A DNA stretch of 64,000 nucleotides from Durusdinium trenchii (taxonomy: Eukaryota > Sar > Dinophyceae > Suessiales > Symbiodiniaceae). The notes beneath the pieces are model-generated. The model did no database searches, was not told where the DNA came from, and was given only the letters and a program-made list of their open reading frames with translations. Below are positions 1 to 9,590 of this stretch, piece after piece. Numbering within the stretch: the first letter of the stretch is position 1; each line of letters begins with the position of its first letter. Made by a program: the position numbers and the translations under genes. The stretch covers positions 742,293 through 806,292 of the forward strand of contig CAXAMN010004224.1 of NCBI GenBank assembly GCA_963970005.1. The letters run 5' to 3'.

Positions 1-58
1 TAGATATCCACCTAGATAGAAGGCTTTCAAAAGCCCTCTCTCCCGGCTCACTTGCAAC

Positions 59-125
59 AGGTGGGAAAATTTCTGCGACAACGAAGGTGAAGCATGAGCC
101 TCTAGCAGAAGGCATTGGAGTGTGC
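59..125 (+). other. Exon-like 70-nt repeat, copy 1
   Basis: This block follows a splice-acceptor-like CAACAG and begins GGTGGG. Read in the frame GGT-GGG-AAA it encodes about 22 residues of the same pattern as the blocks at 591, 1360 and 3110: Gly, then a Lys/Ala/Thr-rich stretch, then an AEG motif near the end. The four copies resemble each other more in protein pattern than in DNA, and each sits directly behind a CAG. I read them as duplicated small exons of the gene that continues to 8847; the gene probably also extends left of the window. No domain is recognised. A purely non-coding repeat is the alternative. Confidence 0.4.
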
Positions 126-149
126 GGGTTCCAGGGTTGCGTTGGGAGT

Positions 150-661
150 TTTTTGCACAGACCTTTGGTCGCCAGATGCTTTCTAATTTCCTTCAAAACG
201 GCCCCCCCGATCCAGGGGCCGTTTTGTGGTGCAGAATCCTGGGAAAACAATAGGTTCTAGATACGACTTTTGAGGGATGACGACGTCGCAATGAGGCGTC
301 AGAGGAGGATGGGATCGCGACACATGATCTTTCATATATGTTCACGGGCTTTGAGGCTCATCTAATTTGTTTACAAAATCAGAGGCACCAAGAGAGCGCC
401 CAGGGGCACTTATACAGAATCATGCTTCCCAGTCTCGGTGTCCTTATCGCACGTGGGGATAAAGCAAAATATAGCTATGCTGTGTGGTACGAACTATGAT
501 ATGTACAAACTTGTAAAGAAAGGTCTGCCTTTTAAAGAGTTTGTGGTGACTTGCATTTGCTTTTCTTTGTTTGTTTTTCTTTTGATGGCAGGTGCAGGAA
601 CCCCAGCATCCAAGAAGGCGCAGAAGGCGAAGAGTCTTCAAGCAGAAGGCAAGTGAAGCGT
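150..661 (+). repeat. Direct duplication, left copy (offset 771 bp)
   Basis: From about 250 to 661 this copy is nearly identical to 1020-1431 at a constant offset of 771 bp. It includes a 72-codon open frame (438-656 and 1209-1427) whose translation is the same in both. Left of about 250 the copies still align but with indels: the right copy carries short insertions near 900 and 935. A partial tandem duplication covering one small exon (591-655) and its upstream intron is the simplest explanation. Confidence 0.85.
591..655 (+). other. Exon-like 70-nt repeat, copy 2
   Basis: This copy starts right after GATGGCAG, a plausible 3' splice site preceded by a T-rich tract. It encodes a Lys/Ala-rich peptide beginning GAGTPASKK and ending in an AEG motif, then a stop. 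It belongs to the same family as 59, 1360 and 3110. Inside the large duplication it is identical to copy 3. Confidence 0.45.
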
Positions 662-887
662 GGGTTTCAACGGCTCTGTTGGGAGATCAGACTGGTTCAA
701 TACAATAGAAAAACAATAGAAAAAAACATTTGGTTTCTCCAAAGCTCCAACCTCAGTGCCTCCACCCTACACAACACTCACAAACAACGACGGGGGGATA
801 AATGTCATCGATGACAGATCATTGACTGGGCATTGTTGAAACTGTTGAAGGAAAACAAAACGGATACTCCTTGACAAATGCGATTTG

Positions 888-1431
888 TTTGCACAGACAG
901 AAGTAAACCCCTTGACCTTTGGTCACCAGATGCTTTCTAAGCGCAAACAAACCGGCAAAATTTTCTTCAAAACGGCTCCCGATCCAGGGGCCGTTTTGTG
1001 GTGCAGAATCCTGGGAAACAATAGGTTCTAGATATGACTTTTGAGGGATGGCGACGTCGCAATGAGGCGTCAGAGGAGGATGGGATCGCGACACATGATC
1101 TTTCATATATGTTCACGGGCTTTGAGGCTCATCTAATTTGTTTACAAAATCAGAGGCACCAAGAGAGCGCCCAGGGGCACTTATACAGAATCATGCTTCC
1201 CAGTCTCGGTGTCCTTATCGCACGTGGGGATAAAGCAAAATATAGCTATGCTGTGTGGTACGAACTATGATATGTACAAACTTGTAAAGAAAGGTCTGCC
1301 TTTCAAAGAGTTTGTGGTGACTTGCATTTGCTTTTCTTTGTTTGTTTTTCTTTTGATGGCAGGTGCAGGAACCCCAGCATCCAAGAAGGCGCAGAAGGCG
1401 AAGAGTCTTCAAGCAGAAGGCAAGTGAAGCG
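888..1431 (+). repeat. Direct duplication, right copy (offset 771 bp)
   Basis: This is the second copy of the 150-661 segment. Differences from the left copy are a few substitutions plus indels before position 1000. Similarity stops at AGTGAAGCG, after which the copies diverge completely. Each copy carries one TTACAAAATCA motif (371 and 1142) and one exon-like 70-nt repeat. Confidence 0.85.
1360..1426 (+). other. Exon-like 70-nt repeat, copy 3
   Basis: This is the duplicate of copy 2 at +771, with the same CAG boundary and the same translated peptide. After 1431 the flanks differ. The following sequence (from 1437) keeps a long T/G-rich stretch like the one after copy 4 at 3185, suggesting that a bit of downstream intron is shared among family members. 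Confidence 0.45.
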
Positions 1432-1854
1432 CGGATGTATTTGTTTTCTTGTGAGTACACGTTGTTTCTGCTCTTTTGTTCCAGAGCACCTTGGACTCCC
1501 CAAATCAACTTGGAACTCCAGAAAAGGTGACAAGCAAATTCAATACATGCTGGTCAGCATTGGATGCAGCCCTGGTACGCTTCGACTTCCTAATGCACTA
1601 CTCAGACCAACCTGCACGCCCAACTGCTGAGACCACACCTCCCTCTACACCAATACGAAAAGGAGGTGGGCTCTACGTGCAACGTGTGTTCTTTTCTTGT
1701 TCATGAACAGGTGGATTGAATTTGTAAAACCGTGTAAACCATGTAAAACACATTTGCACTGATCCACCAAACATCACCAAACCCTTGCATGATTATTTAC
1801 CAAGAAGGCATCAACGACCCAGAAAGGGAACAAGTTTAACATCGTTTGCGCCAG

Positions 1855-2815
1855 GTGATCTGGAAGTTGCAAATGTCATTGCAAAGTACGCAGAGAAGAT
1901 CAGGTGTCCTGGTGCTTGGTTAGATGTATTGGATGCAGTTCTTCTGGCTGAATCTTATGGAAGGAGTGTGGTCTTTGCGTTTGACAGCGCTGATGAGATT
2001 GTGTCTGGTACCTTTGCTGACTTTTGCAAGAGGTTGCTTCCAGACATGTCCTCCCTGACTCCGTGTGTGACAGTCGCATGGAACAGATCCTGTTGGTTTG
2101 AGTACAAGATGCCTGACCAAAAAAAACTGGAAGCCTGCCAATCATTGGACACCTGGATTCTTCCGCAAGAATCTGTCTGATGAGGATTGGATGAGTTGCA
2201 CTCTTGAGGCCGACCTTGCCAACAGATCGGCTATTCGAAGCAAAAAATGAGATTGTTGAGAGAGTTTGCAAGGATATTGATCCTCTCAGTCAAGAGGGCC
2301 AAGGTCTTCTTGCGTCATTGCAAGCAGAGATTCACGAGATGGAAGCTTGGGACTCCTTCAAGAAGAGATGTGAAAGAAGCCACATCGGCGTCTTCAAAGT
2401 GCCGGGCGATGGTAACTGTTTGATTTGGTCCATCAGGAAAGCTCTTCTCGGAATCCGAGATGTGCAGCCTCCAGAATCTGAGGAATCCATCGAAGAAATG
2501 CAAACGATGAGAAACGCTCTAGCAGATAAGTGGCTGGATGTCAAAGGGGATGTCATTTGGCAAGAGCTGTTCCAACAGCTCCACGTGGAACAATGCGAAA
2601 CTATGCCTGAAAAGAAGAAGAAGTTGACAGAGAAAGAACAACAAGTTAGATTGGAGACGCCTCCCAGACCTCCACAGAGAGAGAAGGCGAAGCAAATCCA
2701 ACGGGTTGGGGAATGCAAGCCAGTACAAACCAAGATGCGATCATCTGACCAAGAACTGCGGAAGCCGTCGTCTAAAGTGAAAGGACAAGAAGGCTGTGAA
2801 GGGTTGGGAGTTTCT
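1855..2815 (+). pseudogene. OTU-type cysteine protease region, frameshifted exon
   Basis: The exon begins after TTTGCGCCAG, again AG|G. Its second half contains GDGNCLIWSI, the OTU nucleophile motif, with Asp at 2408 and Cys at 2417. OTU enzymes cut ubiquitin chains. Its first half (1855-2190) reads like the C-terminal part of an OTU fold and ends in NHW (His at 2143), where OTU proteins usually carry the catalytic His. The frame changes twice: once at an eight-A run (about 2119-2126) and once between 2204 and the six-A run at 2241. Each change looks like one extra base. A Lys/Glu-rich tail (2610-2810) follows and the exon ends near 2815. The order His half then Cys half suggests two partial OTU units or an exon rearrangement. 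The OTU Cys motif is clear; the His assignment is inference. Confidence 0.6.
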
Positions 2816-3109
2816 GATAGTTTCTGCATTTACATGCATTTACTATACAGGATAATTTATTACATGATGTCCAGTGAATTCCATTGATATCGTTTGAATT
2901 CCGTTGACATGTAGAATCATTTGGACATATTTGGACCCAATCATTAAGATATATTAAGATGATTCATTGGCTTTTTGAAAGAGGTCCCCATGAACACCAG
3001 ATCATTTCTTACAAAATCAAGCATCCCGAGTTCTATTGTTTGGAGCCAATCTTACAAAATCAGAGGAACCCTTCCCACTAACTTCGACATCAAACACCCG
3101 CAACTGCCA

Positions 3110-3180
3110 CAGGTGAAGGAATTCCTCCAGCAAAGAAGGCAAAGACAGAGGATCTTGCAGCAGAAGGCGTTGAAGCGTGG
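3110..3180 (+). other. Exon-like 70-nt repeat, copy 4
   Basis: The block follows CTGCCACAG and encodes GEGIPPAKKAKTED followed by a LAAEG-type end. This is the clearest match to the pattern of copies 1-3. It lies between the OTU exon and the long zinc-finger exon, in the same orientation, so it is probably an internal exon of the same gene. Confidence 0.45.
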
Positions 3181-3391
3181 GATAGACTGGGTGTGCTTGT
3201 TTTCTCGCAGTGTTTCTTGCTAGTCGCAGACAGACGTCCTTGGCGATTGTGAAAGAAAGCAGTGTTTCTTTTGATTATTTTTCATTTCATTTATAGCTGG
3301 GGATGCCTTCTGGTAGATGCCTTCTGGTAGATGCTCATCTTTCACGTTCTTTACAGAATCAGGGAACCCAATTTTCGTTTCCTTATTGCAG

Positions 3392-5300
3392 GCGCGAAGA
3401 CTGAGTGGAACAATGAATTGCTTGAGATGTACATGGATACAGAAGTGAAGGAAGCTAATACAAAAGTGAAGGAAGAGGAGGAAGATCGCCAACAAAGAAA
3501 GAAGCACAATAGAGCACGCAAGAAAACCAAGACATTGACACAGCTGGAAGAAGATGAAACCCGCAGCTACTTGGCAGGGAGGGGGCTGACATACCACGAA
3601 TGGTTGACCTTGCATCGAAGACACAGCGTTGTTGCACGGGCGCGGTCATGTCAGACTGGCGGGTATTTGAAGTTTCAGGCCTGCTTGCGCCAGGGAACAG
3701 ATCCCAGTTGTGATGCTTGCTTGGCAGCCATGGAATTGTACGGTGTGACCGCAGAAGGAGTTACTGGCTGCTTGGAATCAAGGAGATCTGGTGAGCAGGA
3801 GGCTCCAGAAGAGTCAAATGAAGCAAAGCCGAAACTGAGCTCAGAAGAGGAGTGGAAGCTCTGTGTCGAACACATCGAGAGCTTGGCTCCAATCATTCCG
3901 TTGACAGAAGCACTTCCCAAGGGCTACAAGATTGCCTATCGCTGCGTGGTCTGCGCCACAAAAACCCAAAGGGAGGGCAAACTCAATACTTTGGTCAAAC
4001 CAAAACTCAATGTGGTCAAGCACTTTTTGAAACAACATATTGAAGCTCCAACGCACTTGGCAAATGTACTTCGATGGAAAAGGCAACAGATTGTAGAGGA
4101 TGTCAAAGCAGAAGAAGTGCGGTGTGATGGACTTTGCGTCGATGAGTGCAAGGGCCCGCTCAATTTGTACGCAGAGGAGTTCCGGCTGTGGGCTGCGTAT
4201 TCTGATTTGAGCAGTGAGAAGTGCCAGCATCGTTACTTTGCCGAAATCAGCCAGAACAAGTACTTCATACGTCACAAAAGTTGTCCTGGCAAATTCACAA
4301 GGCCAGAAGGAGACTCATCCCATGTGTGCCGGTTGTGCCGCAGCCTGCCTGCTCACAATGGAGTGACGAAGTTGGTGAAGCGCTTCATGTTCAAGTTTTA
4401 TACTGCGAATCTCCTTTGCAGAAGCCTTTTTAGCAGCGAGGATGAGGTTGAAGTCTACCGCAAGCAATTCCAGAAAACAGCATTTGCTCAGCGACGCGCA
4501 GAACACATTGCAAACATCCACAAACTGGAGCTTGCAGGTTTGCAGAAATACGTCAGAAAGGGCTGGACTCATTTGACGAAATGCGCTCAGAAGACAGGAG
4601 CAATGGAGCATTTTCTTGCCACAGTCATTGTGCCTTGCATGAGGGTTCATGTTGGTACTGTGGGCAAAGATGTCCCTGCTTTTGCAGCACGCTTTGTGTC
4701 AGCATTGCAGACAGGTCAGCTGTCAGAGATGCAGAAAATCAATCTGGACATCGCCACTGCGGCAGTGACCGGCCGCTTAGAAGACAATCCATTCATTCAA
4801 GGTCTTTTGATCAAATGTGTGCGAACTCTGGAAAAGTCAGAAAGAGGCATTGTGAGTCTCCGTGGACGGGCAAGCAATGCTGTTTCCTCTACAGAGCAGA
4901 GTCTTGTGGCAGACGCGGCGCTGACTTTATGCATGTCAGCAGGCGGCAATGCTGCTCTGGCCAAACAGCTCGGCCAGAACACAAAACCTCCCCAGGCAGT
5001 CTTGGATGACCTTCATAGCATGAGCCTACCCTGCCCAGCTCTTGCGCTCATGTCCAGCAACATTGAGATTCTTGAGGAGAACCTGAAGATCGTGGATCAG
5101 CTTTGCTGGCGTGATGCAGAGATGCCAACGCAGCGGCTTTTTCTAGCAATTGACCACACATACCTGCAGCGCTGCTTTCAACAAATCAAGTTGAACAATC
5201 GTTGCGGAATCGTAGGTGGCTGCTGGTGGGCTGACTATGAACAGAATGCTTTCATTCATATCGAGGATCTTCCACCAGATTGCCTGAAGCAAAAGAAGGC
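3392..5300 (+). CDS. Zinc-finger, transposase-like protein, long central exon
   Basis: The exon starts after TTATTGCAG (AG at 3390-3391) and stays open for over 600 codons. A charged, probably coiled stretch (3440-3540) is followed by Cys-rich segments. A C2H2/BED-like finger has C-X2-C at 3943 and 3952 and His at 4021 and 4036. A second CRLC motif lies near 4325. Close to the end, LFLAIDHTYL places an Asp (5152) on a hydrophobic strand, the usual setting of the first acidic residue in an RNase H-like (DDE) transposase core. With FDGH at 5649 and SIEEFF near 6544 this gives a D-D-E series. The frame remains open to 5532, but the sequence turns T-rich and intron-like after about 5440. The exact exon end is unclear, because two frames are open between 5280 and 5440. 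The transposase role is inference from finger plus D-D-E plus flanking motif arrays; the superfamily is not resolved. Confidence 0.6.
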
Positions 5301-5559
5301 GTGCTTAAGGTTGGAGTGCTTGGTCTGGGACCCTGTTGCTCCCTCAAAGCAGTGCCACTCCATCGCTTCCATGCCGATGTCGCTTGCTCCACGAGAAAAG
5401 GGAACACAAAACCAGGGCAATTGGGAAGCTCGACCTTGGGGTGGTTCTTGCATTTTTCAATTTTCAATTATTTTTGTTTTTTTTGATATAATTTATACAT
5501 ACATTTGTATTCTATCTTGCAGTTTAATTTAATATGTTTTGCTAATGTTTTGGTACATA

Positions 5560-5845
5560 TTGTGGATCTAAGCTTTCCTGAGGATATGCTTGTGATAGTG
5601 GGATCTTTGCTGGAGAAGTCCCACTGGCTCATCAAGGCTGTTGCGTTCGATGGGCACCTGGCGAATACATATTTTCGTGAAGCCTTGCGTGGACATTTTG
5701 TGATCTCAAGAGAGGAAGACCTGGCCACAGTAGCGTTCTTTCGAGATGTCCGCTATGAATCGTTTCCAAGAACATGCTTGCCAAGGCTTCCAGCAAGGAT
5801 CTGTCGCTATGGAGGAGAAGCGGTGTGGCCGCTGTGTGGCCCATG
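5560..5845 (+). CDS. Transposase-like gene, exon with second acidic motif
   Basis: After a T-rich intron with candidate 3' sites TTGCAG (5522) and CTAAG (about 5573), a frame opens that encodes VDLSFPEDMLVIVG and then IKAVAFDGHLANTYF. The FDGH Asp at 5649 follows a hydrophobic strand and precedes Asn, as second catalytic Asp residues often do in P-element-like and related transposases. The exon end lies somewhere between about 5780 and 5845, before the A/T-rich stretch at 5860-5930. It is in phase with the previous exon only if spliced. Confidence 0.5.
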
Positions 5846-6004
5846 TGCCTCAACTCCACAATTCACAAATTATCACAAATTATATGTATTTTTTTTTTGG
5901 CTATTTATGATATGTAAATTTCTGTGATATTCTGCGTATGAATTTGGAATGTTCCGTAATATTTCACAATAGATCAGGTTTTTGGTTGACTCGCTCAGCT
6001 GCAG

Positions 6005-7215
6005 GTCACGCAGCAAAGGCTGTGGGTGGGCAGATCGTCTCACCTATTCGTACAATTTTTTGCGGTGCGTACTGGGTAGACAGCACCCATATGACCAGCC
6101 TCGGGTTACCTCCAACAGCTTACACTCGAACCTGTGGAATGTCAGACAAGCTTCAAGCAATCATGAACAATCCGTTTTTTTGTGCGAGAATGCAGACGAA
6201 GCAGTGTCTGGAGGAAACATAGAGGTGTCTTGGCGACTTCGGGGCATGATGTTGCTCAATGTTGCATCTGGACTTTGTATTTGCCCTGCTGGGCATCAGC
6301 GGATGAGCATCAAAGAGAGATGTGAGAACAGCATCGCTGGCTTTGTGTTGGTGGACCTTTTCAAAATGCTCTCACAAATTACAGCAGCACAGTCCCGGCT
6401 TCCCCAGACAGCTTGTTTTTTTGGCACCACAGACGCAAGCGAATTTGCAACAGATCTGTTTGACGGTGATGACGATTTGCTACACAAAGGCTACCTCAGG
6501 TGACTACTGGCGTTCCGCAAACCGTGTCAGTGAGATCTCAATTGAAGAGTTCTTTGGTCGACTTCGCACACAAGCACAGTCAGCCCAGCTTTCAACAAGA
6601 GGATATTGGAAGGCCATGTTCAGAGAAGCACGGCGACAACAGGCAGCCAATAAGCCATCAAGGTATTCCGTCCAGAAATTGCCTCCCTTGAGTCCAGATG
6701 AGTTCCGTGAGTGTTGTGAACATGGATACAAGGCTGCTTTGCGGCTGGCTGCTTTCTCTTCTGGTCTGGCTGTGGCCAAGCTCGAGGACATGTACCAGCA
6801 CTACTGCGACGGAGGAGTGGAGTTTGATTGGCAATCTCTTCAGGCACATCCTGCTGAAGCTGAAGATCATGACATGGGCATGATGGAAGAAGCCGAAGCA
6901 ACAACCAATGGCAATCAATGCAAGAACTTGCTGAGAAGCATTCAAGAGGATGGCGCAACAAGCGCAGACCTTTCAATTCCCCTGAAGGATGGACTTTGAC
7001 TTGGAGGAGGTGCTTCTGGAATCGGTGCCTGATGCATCCAGCATCATTGAGGTGGCAGCAGCCAGTGCGGCAGATGAATCAGCACCCAAGGAGTCTTCCA
7101 CAACTACATGCAAATATGTGACTTTGCGCAATGCGTTTACTGCTGTGGACAATGGAAAGTCAATGTGGGATTCTCTTTGGAGATTCGCAATGTACCTGCG
7201 GCATGGGCCACATGT
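6005..7215 (+). pseudogene. Transposase-like gene, exon with Glu motif, frameshifted
   Basis: The exon opens after CAGCTGCAG. It reads GHAAKAVGGQIV in one frame, then moves to another at a seven-T run (6175-6181, apparently one base missing). It moves again near 6488-6497 and once more near 6984-6998 (each one extra base). Across these breaks the translation keeps protein-like composition, including ENSIAGFVLVDLFKM, SIEEFFGRLRTQ (Glu codons at 6544 and 6547) and a long Arg/Gln-rich helix-like stretch. The Glu would complete a D-D-E triad with 5152 and 5649. Either this copy is decaying or the assembly carries indel errors; one break is not in a homopolymer, which favours real decay. Confidence 0.5.
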
Positions 7216-7325
7216 CATTGTTTGCGGAAAAGTTTCTGTTTTGTTCGATGTCTGTGGGATTCTCTTTGTCTCTTTCTTTGTCCTTAAAAGTTTCTGTTTC
7301 TATACCACTTCTATATGACTAAGGC

Positions 7326-7425
7326 ACAGCAAGGGAGGTGACAGCCCATGGGTTAAGAATGCCCTCAACTGCCGCAAGGCTTCCAACAAGATCAACTGGC
7401 ACCAGACGCTCGAACGCCGGGATTT
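7326..7425 (+). CDS. Transposase-like gene, small exon
   Basis: A short open block after ATGACTAAG encodes GGDSPWVKNALNCRKASN and then KINWHQTLERR, with strongly protein-like composition. It ends where the first TGATTTTGTAA motif begins (7426). No start codon is present, so simple ORF scans miss it. It lies 110 bp after the previous coding block and 185 bp before the next, consistent with one internal exon. Confidence 0.4.
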
Positions 7426-7611
7426 TGATTTTGTAAAGATTTGCTTCGTTTTGCCGCTTTCAGTGGCTTGAGAAATCTGATTCTGTAATACTGCTTGGGG
7501 CTTTGCTACTGGGGATTCTGATTTTGTAAAGGTAAATGTTCAGAATCTTGCCAAAAGGGGCCAAGGATGTCCAGGGGATTCCAGCGGTTTGAGAAATGTT
7601 GAGAGCATCTG

Positions 7612-8490
7612 AGGTGGAATCAGCGCAAAATCGCGGAGGTCGCGCAGGAGGAGCAAGACATCAGCTTCCGTTCCCGCACCGGACGCTTGGACAAATGGAA
7701 GGAGCTCGCACGTGTGGCGGCTGAAGAGAGGAAAGTCGATGTCAAGTGGCCAGAGGCGATCAGGCGGGGACACATTGTGGCCTGCGACAAGTACAGAGAC
7801 GGCAAGCCAATCGTGGCATTGGTGCTTTCGATTTGGTTGGGCCACAAGAAACCCAAGCTTTCGACAAAAGATTCCAACGAAATCAGGCGTGTTGCTGGTG
7901 TGCGGGTAGTGGAGATGGTACCAGATGGAGGTGATGGTAGCAGATTCTGTGGAAGCAGCGCTTCAGATCCTTATCTTCTTCGCCCAGAGCAACTGATTAG
8001 CATTCTTGATTGTGAGGAGTCCAACGAATGTTCCGATTCCGTTTCTGTGGTTCTGAGCCAGAAAAGTGTGGAACTTCTGAATGCACTTAAAGGTGCTGCC
8101 AAATGGTGGCCGGGGCCTGATCCATCGTTGATCGATCAGGACAAGTGGCAGCATTCCAAGCCGCAGCCAAAGAGGAGACAGAGGAAGATCAGAATGAGAA
8201 TCAGGGGTAGTAAAGGCAAGAACGGAGGAAAGAAGCATGCAAAGGCAACCACGAAAGATGCAAACAAAAAGAAAAAGAAGCAGTCCGCTCAGAAGCAAGC
8301 CAAGCCGATCAGCTTTCAGGCCTCCAAGTTCAGGAAGAATGCAGAAGGTCGCAAACTGGTTCAAGAGACAATGCTCAAGATTCGACTGCTTGATGCAAAG
8401 AAGTTTCCAAGTAAGCCGGTCTTTGACTCAATGAACCTGTGCAAGCTTCCAGTGGAGAAGGTGTTTCGTGGGCAACCGTCTCAGAACAAG
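7612..8490 (+). CDS. Transposase-like gene, basic C-terminal exon
   Basis: Coding begins after GCATCTGAG at about 7612, some 25 codons upstream of the first ATG (7687), because the same frame reads RWNQRKIAEVAQEEQDISF without a stop. The segment RRGHIVACDKYRDGKPIVA through VRVVEMVPDGG looks like a folded domain I do not recognise. It is followed by a very Lys/Arg-rich stretch (8155-8300), plausibly nuclear-localising or DNA-binding. The open frame formally ends at 8505, but the next coding block at 8673 suggests splicing out of this exon near 8490. Confidence 0.55.
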
Positions 8491-8672
8491 CATACCACTT
8501 CTTGATCTTGGAGTTTTTTTGGTATTTTTTGGCAAAGTTATGTGTCCTAAATTTTCCTGATGTTTCCTCCATTCTTCCAGGTGTTCTTTTGGTTCATCTT
8601 TTCCTGATGTGATCCTTACCATTCTTCTCTTGAATGTTTCCGACTGCATCCTTTAATTTCCCTTCTTTCCAG

Positions 8673-8847
8673 GTTTCAGAAGTGCAGCAACGTGGATGTG
8701 TGGGGGGAGGCAAGTCCACAGGTTCTTTTCGAACATCTTGGAGAACTTGGCGGCAGGAAAGCGTGGCACCTGGCTTGCCCTGATCAAGAACATTTGCCTC
8801 GTTGCCTGAGTTCATCTGAGTTCGGTCATCGGTTCCATGTCACTTAA
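8673..8847 (+). CDS. Transposase-like gene, probable terminal exon
   Basis: After the pyrimidine tract CCCTTCTTTCCAG a frame of 57 codons runs to TAA at 8845. It encodes FQKCSNVDVWGEASPQ, then GELGGRKAWHLACPDQEH and ends HRFHVT. The composition is clearly protein-like, the acceptor is AG|G as elsewhere in the gene, and there is no internal ATG. It is therefore likely the 3' terminal coding exon. The function of this tail is unknown; its Cys/His content could suggest another small metal-binding unit. Confidence 0.45.
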
Positions 8848-9190
8848 TTCAAAACAACATGCGCGTCTTGATTGCAAGTTCTTGTTTCAACAAGCCTTCA
8901 TCGAACATCTTCGAAAATCCTACGAAAAGATAGGAGGTCTGAAGAATGAAGGCATTGCATATCCTTGCATCTAGCCAGATCCATGATCAAGGTTTGTTCC
9001 AAGATGTTCCAAGGATTTCCAAGGATTGTTCAATCATGTTCAATCTATCTGTTGATCTCTTGCAGTTGCTGGCATGCGAGGTAGGGGTAGGTTCGTGCTA
9101 GTGATCTGCGGGACACTGCAAAGAACATGAAAAGATAAGAAAGGAAAATAAAGGAATCGTGATGACGAACCGTGAGAGCTGTGAGACGAA

Positions 9191-9235
9191 TCGTATCGTA
9201 TCGTATCGATTCGTATCGTATCGATTCGTATCGTC
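9191..9235. repeat. (TCGTA)n microsatellite
   Basis: Imperfect repeats of TCGTA/TCGAT run for about 45 bp between the gene end and the outer motif cluster. Confidence 0.85.
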
Positions 9236-9569
9236 TTGATGAGGTCGCGCAGAATCATTACAAAATCGTTTGTTTTTTCCAATCCAGGTTTAATGATTGA
9301 CATTTTGTATCTTGTTTGAGGCCTCGGGGTGGTTGATCTTGTAATTGTACTGAGCCATGTCAACAGAGTGCCTATGATTTTGTAAAGACTGTATCTTGAG
9401 ACTGGGGTAGTTGATTTTGTAATATCGGCTTGAGAGTTGTCCCTTGCCTGCGTCCTGGGGGGTTTGATTTTGTAAGGATTTTAAGATTGGCGAACCTGGG
9501 GTGGTTGATTCTGTGGACACTTTCCTTAAAAAATCAACCACCCCTACATACAGCAGGAATTCGAAGGGT

Positions 9570-9590
9570 ATTATATATATATATATATAA
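9570..9590. repeat. (TA)n microsatellite
   Basis: A simple TA run just outside the last motif of the right array. TA-rich DNA here may mark the insertion context of the upstream element. Confidence 0.8.

Larger units (their letters stand above)
371..3361 (+). repeat. Left subterminal motif array, TTACAAAATCA
   Basis: Five near-identical 11-mers lie in one orientation: 371-381, 1142-1152, 3009-3019 and 3052-3062 (TTACAAAATCA) and 3351-3361 (TTACAGAATCA). They are usually followed by AGG or a C-rich stretch. The first two are part of the 771-bp duplication. The coding exons between 3392 and 7425 contain none that I could see. The reverse complement recurs to the right (7426-9516). Confidence 0.6.
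7426..9544 (-). repeat. Right subterminal motif array, TGATTTTGTAA
   Basis: Eight copies of the reverse-complement motif occur at 7426, 7478 (TGATTCTGTAA), 7519, 9334 (TGATCTTGTAA), 9375, 9412, 9465 and 9506 (TGATTCTGTGG). The outer cluster has the longer form GGGGTGGTTGATTTTGTAA with spacing of about 40-50 bp. One copy in the opposite orientation (TTAAAAAATCAACCACCCC, 9526-9544) closes the array. Opposite orientation on the two sides of a transposase-like gene is what subterminal transposase-binding sites look like. Introner-type intron ends are the alternative. Confidence 0.6.

Noticed and set aside
3331-3391. First 20 codons of the long 733-codon frame
   Set aside because: They lie before a clear TTATTGCAG acceptor and include a TTACAGAATCA array motif, so I treat them as intron.
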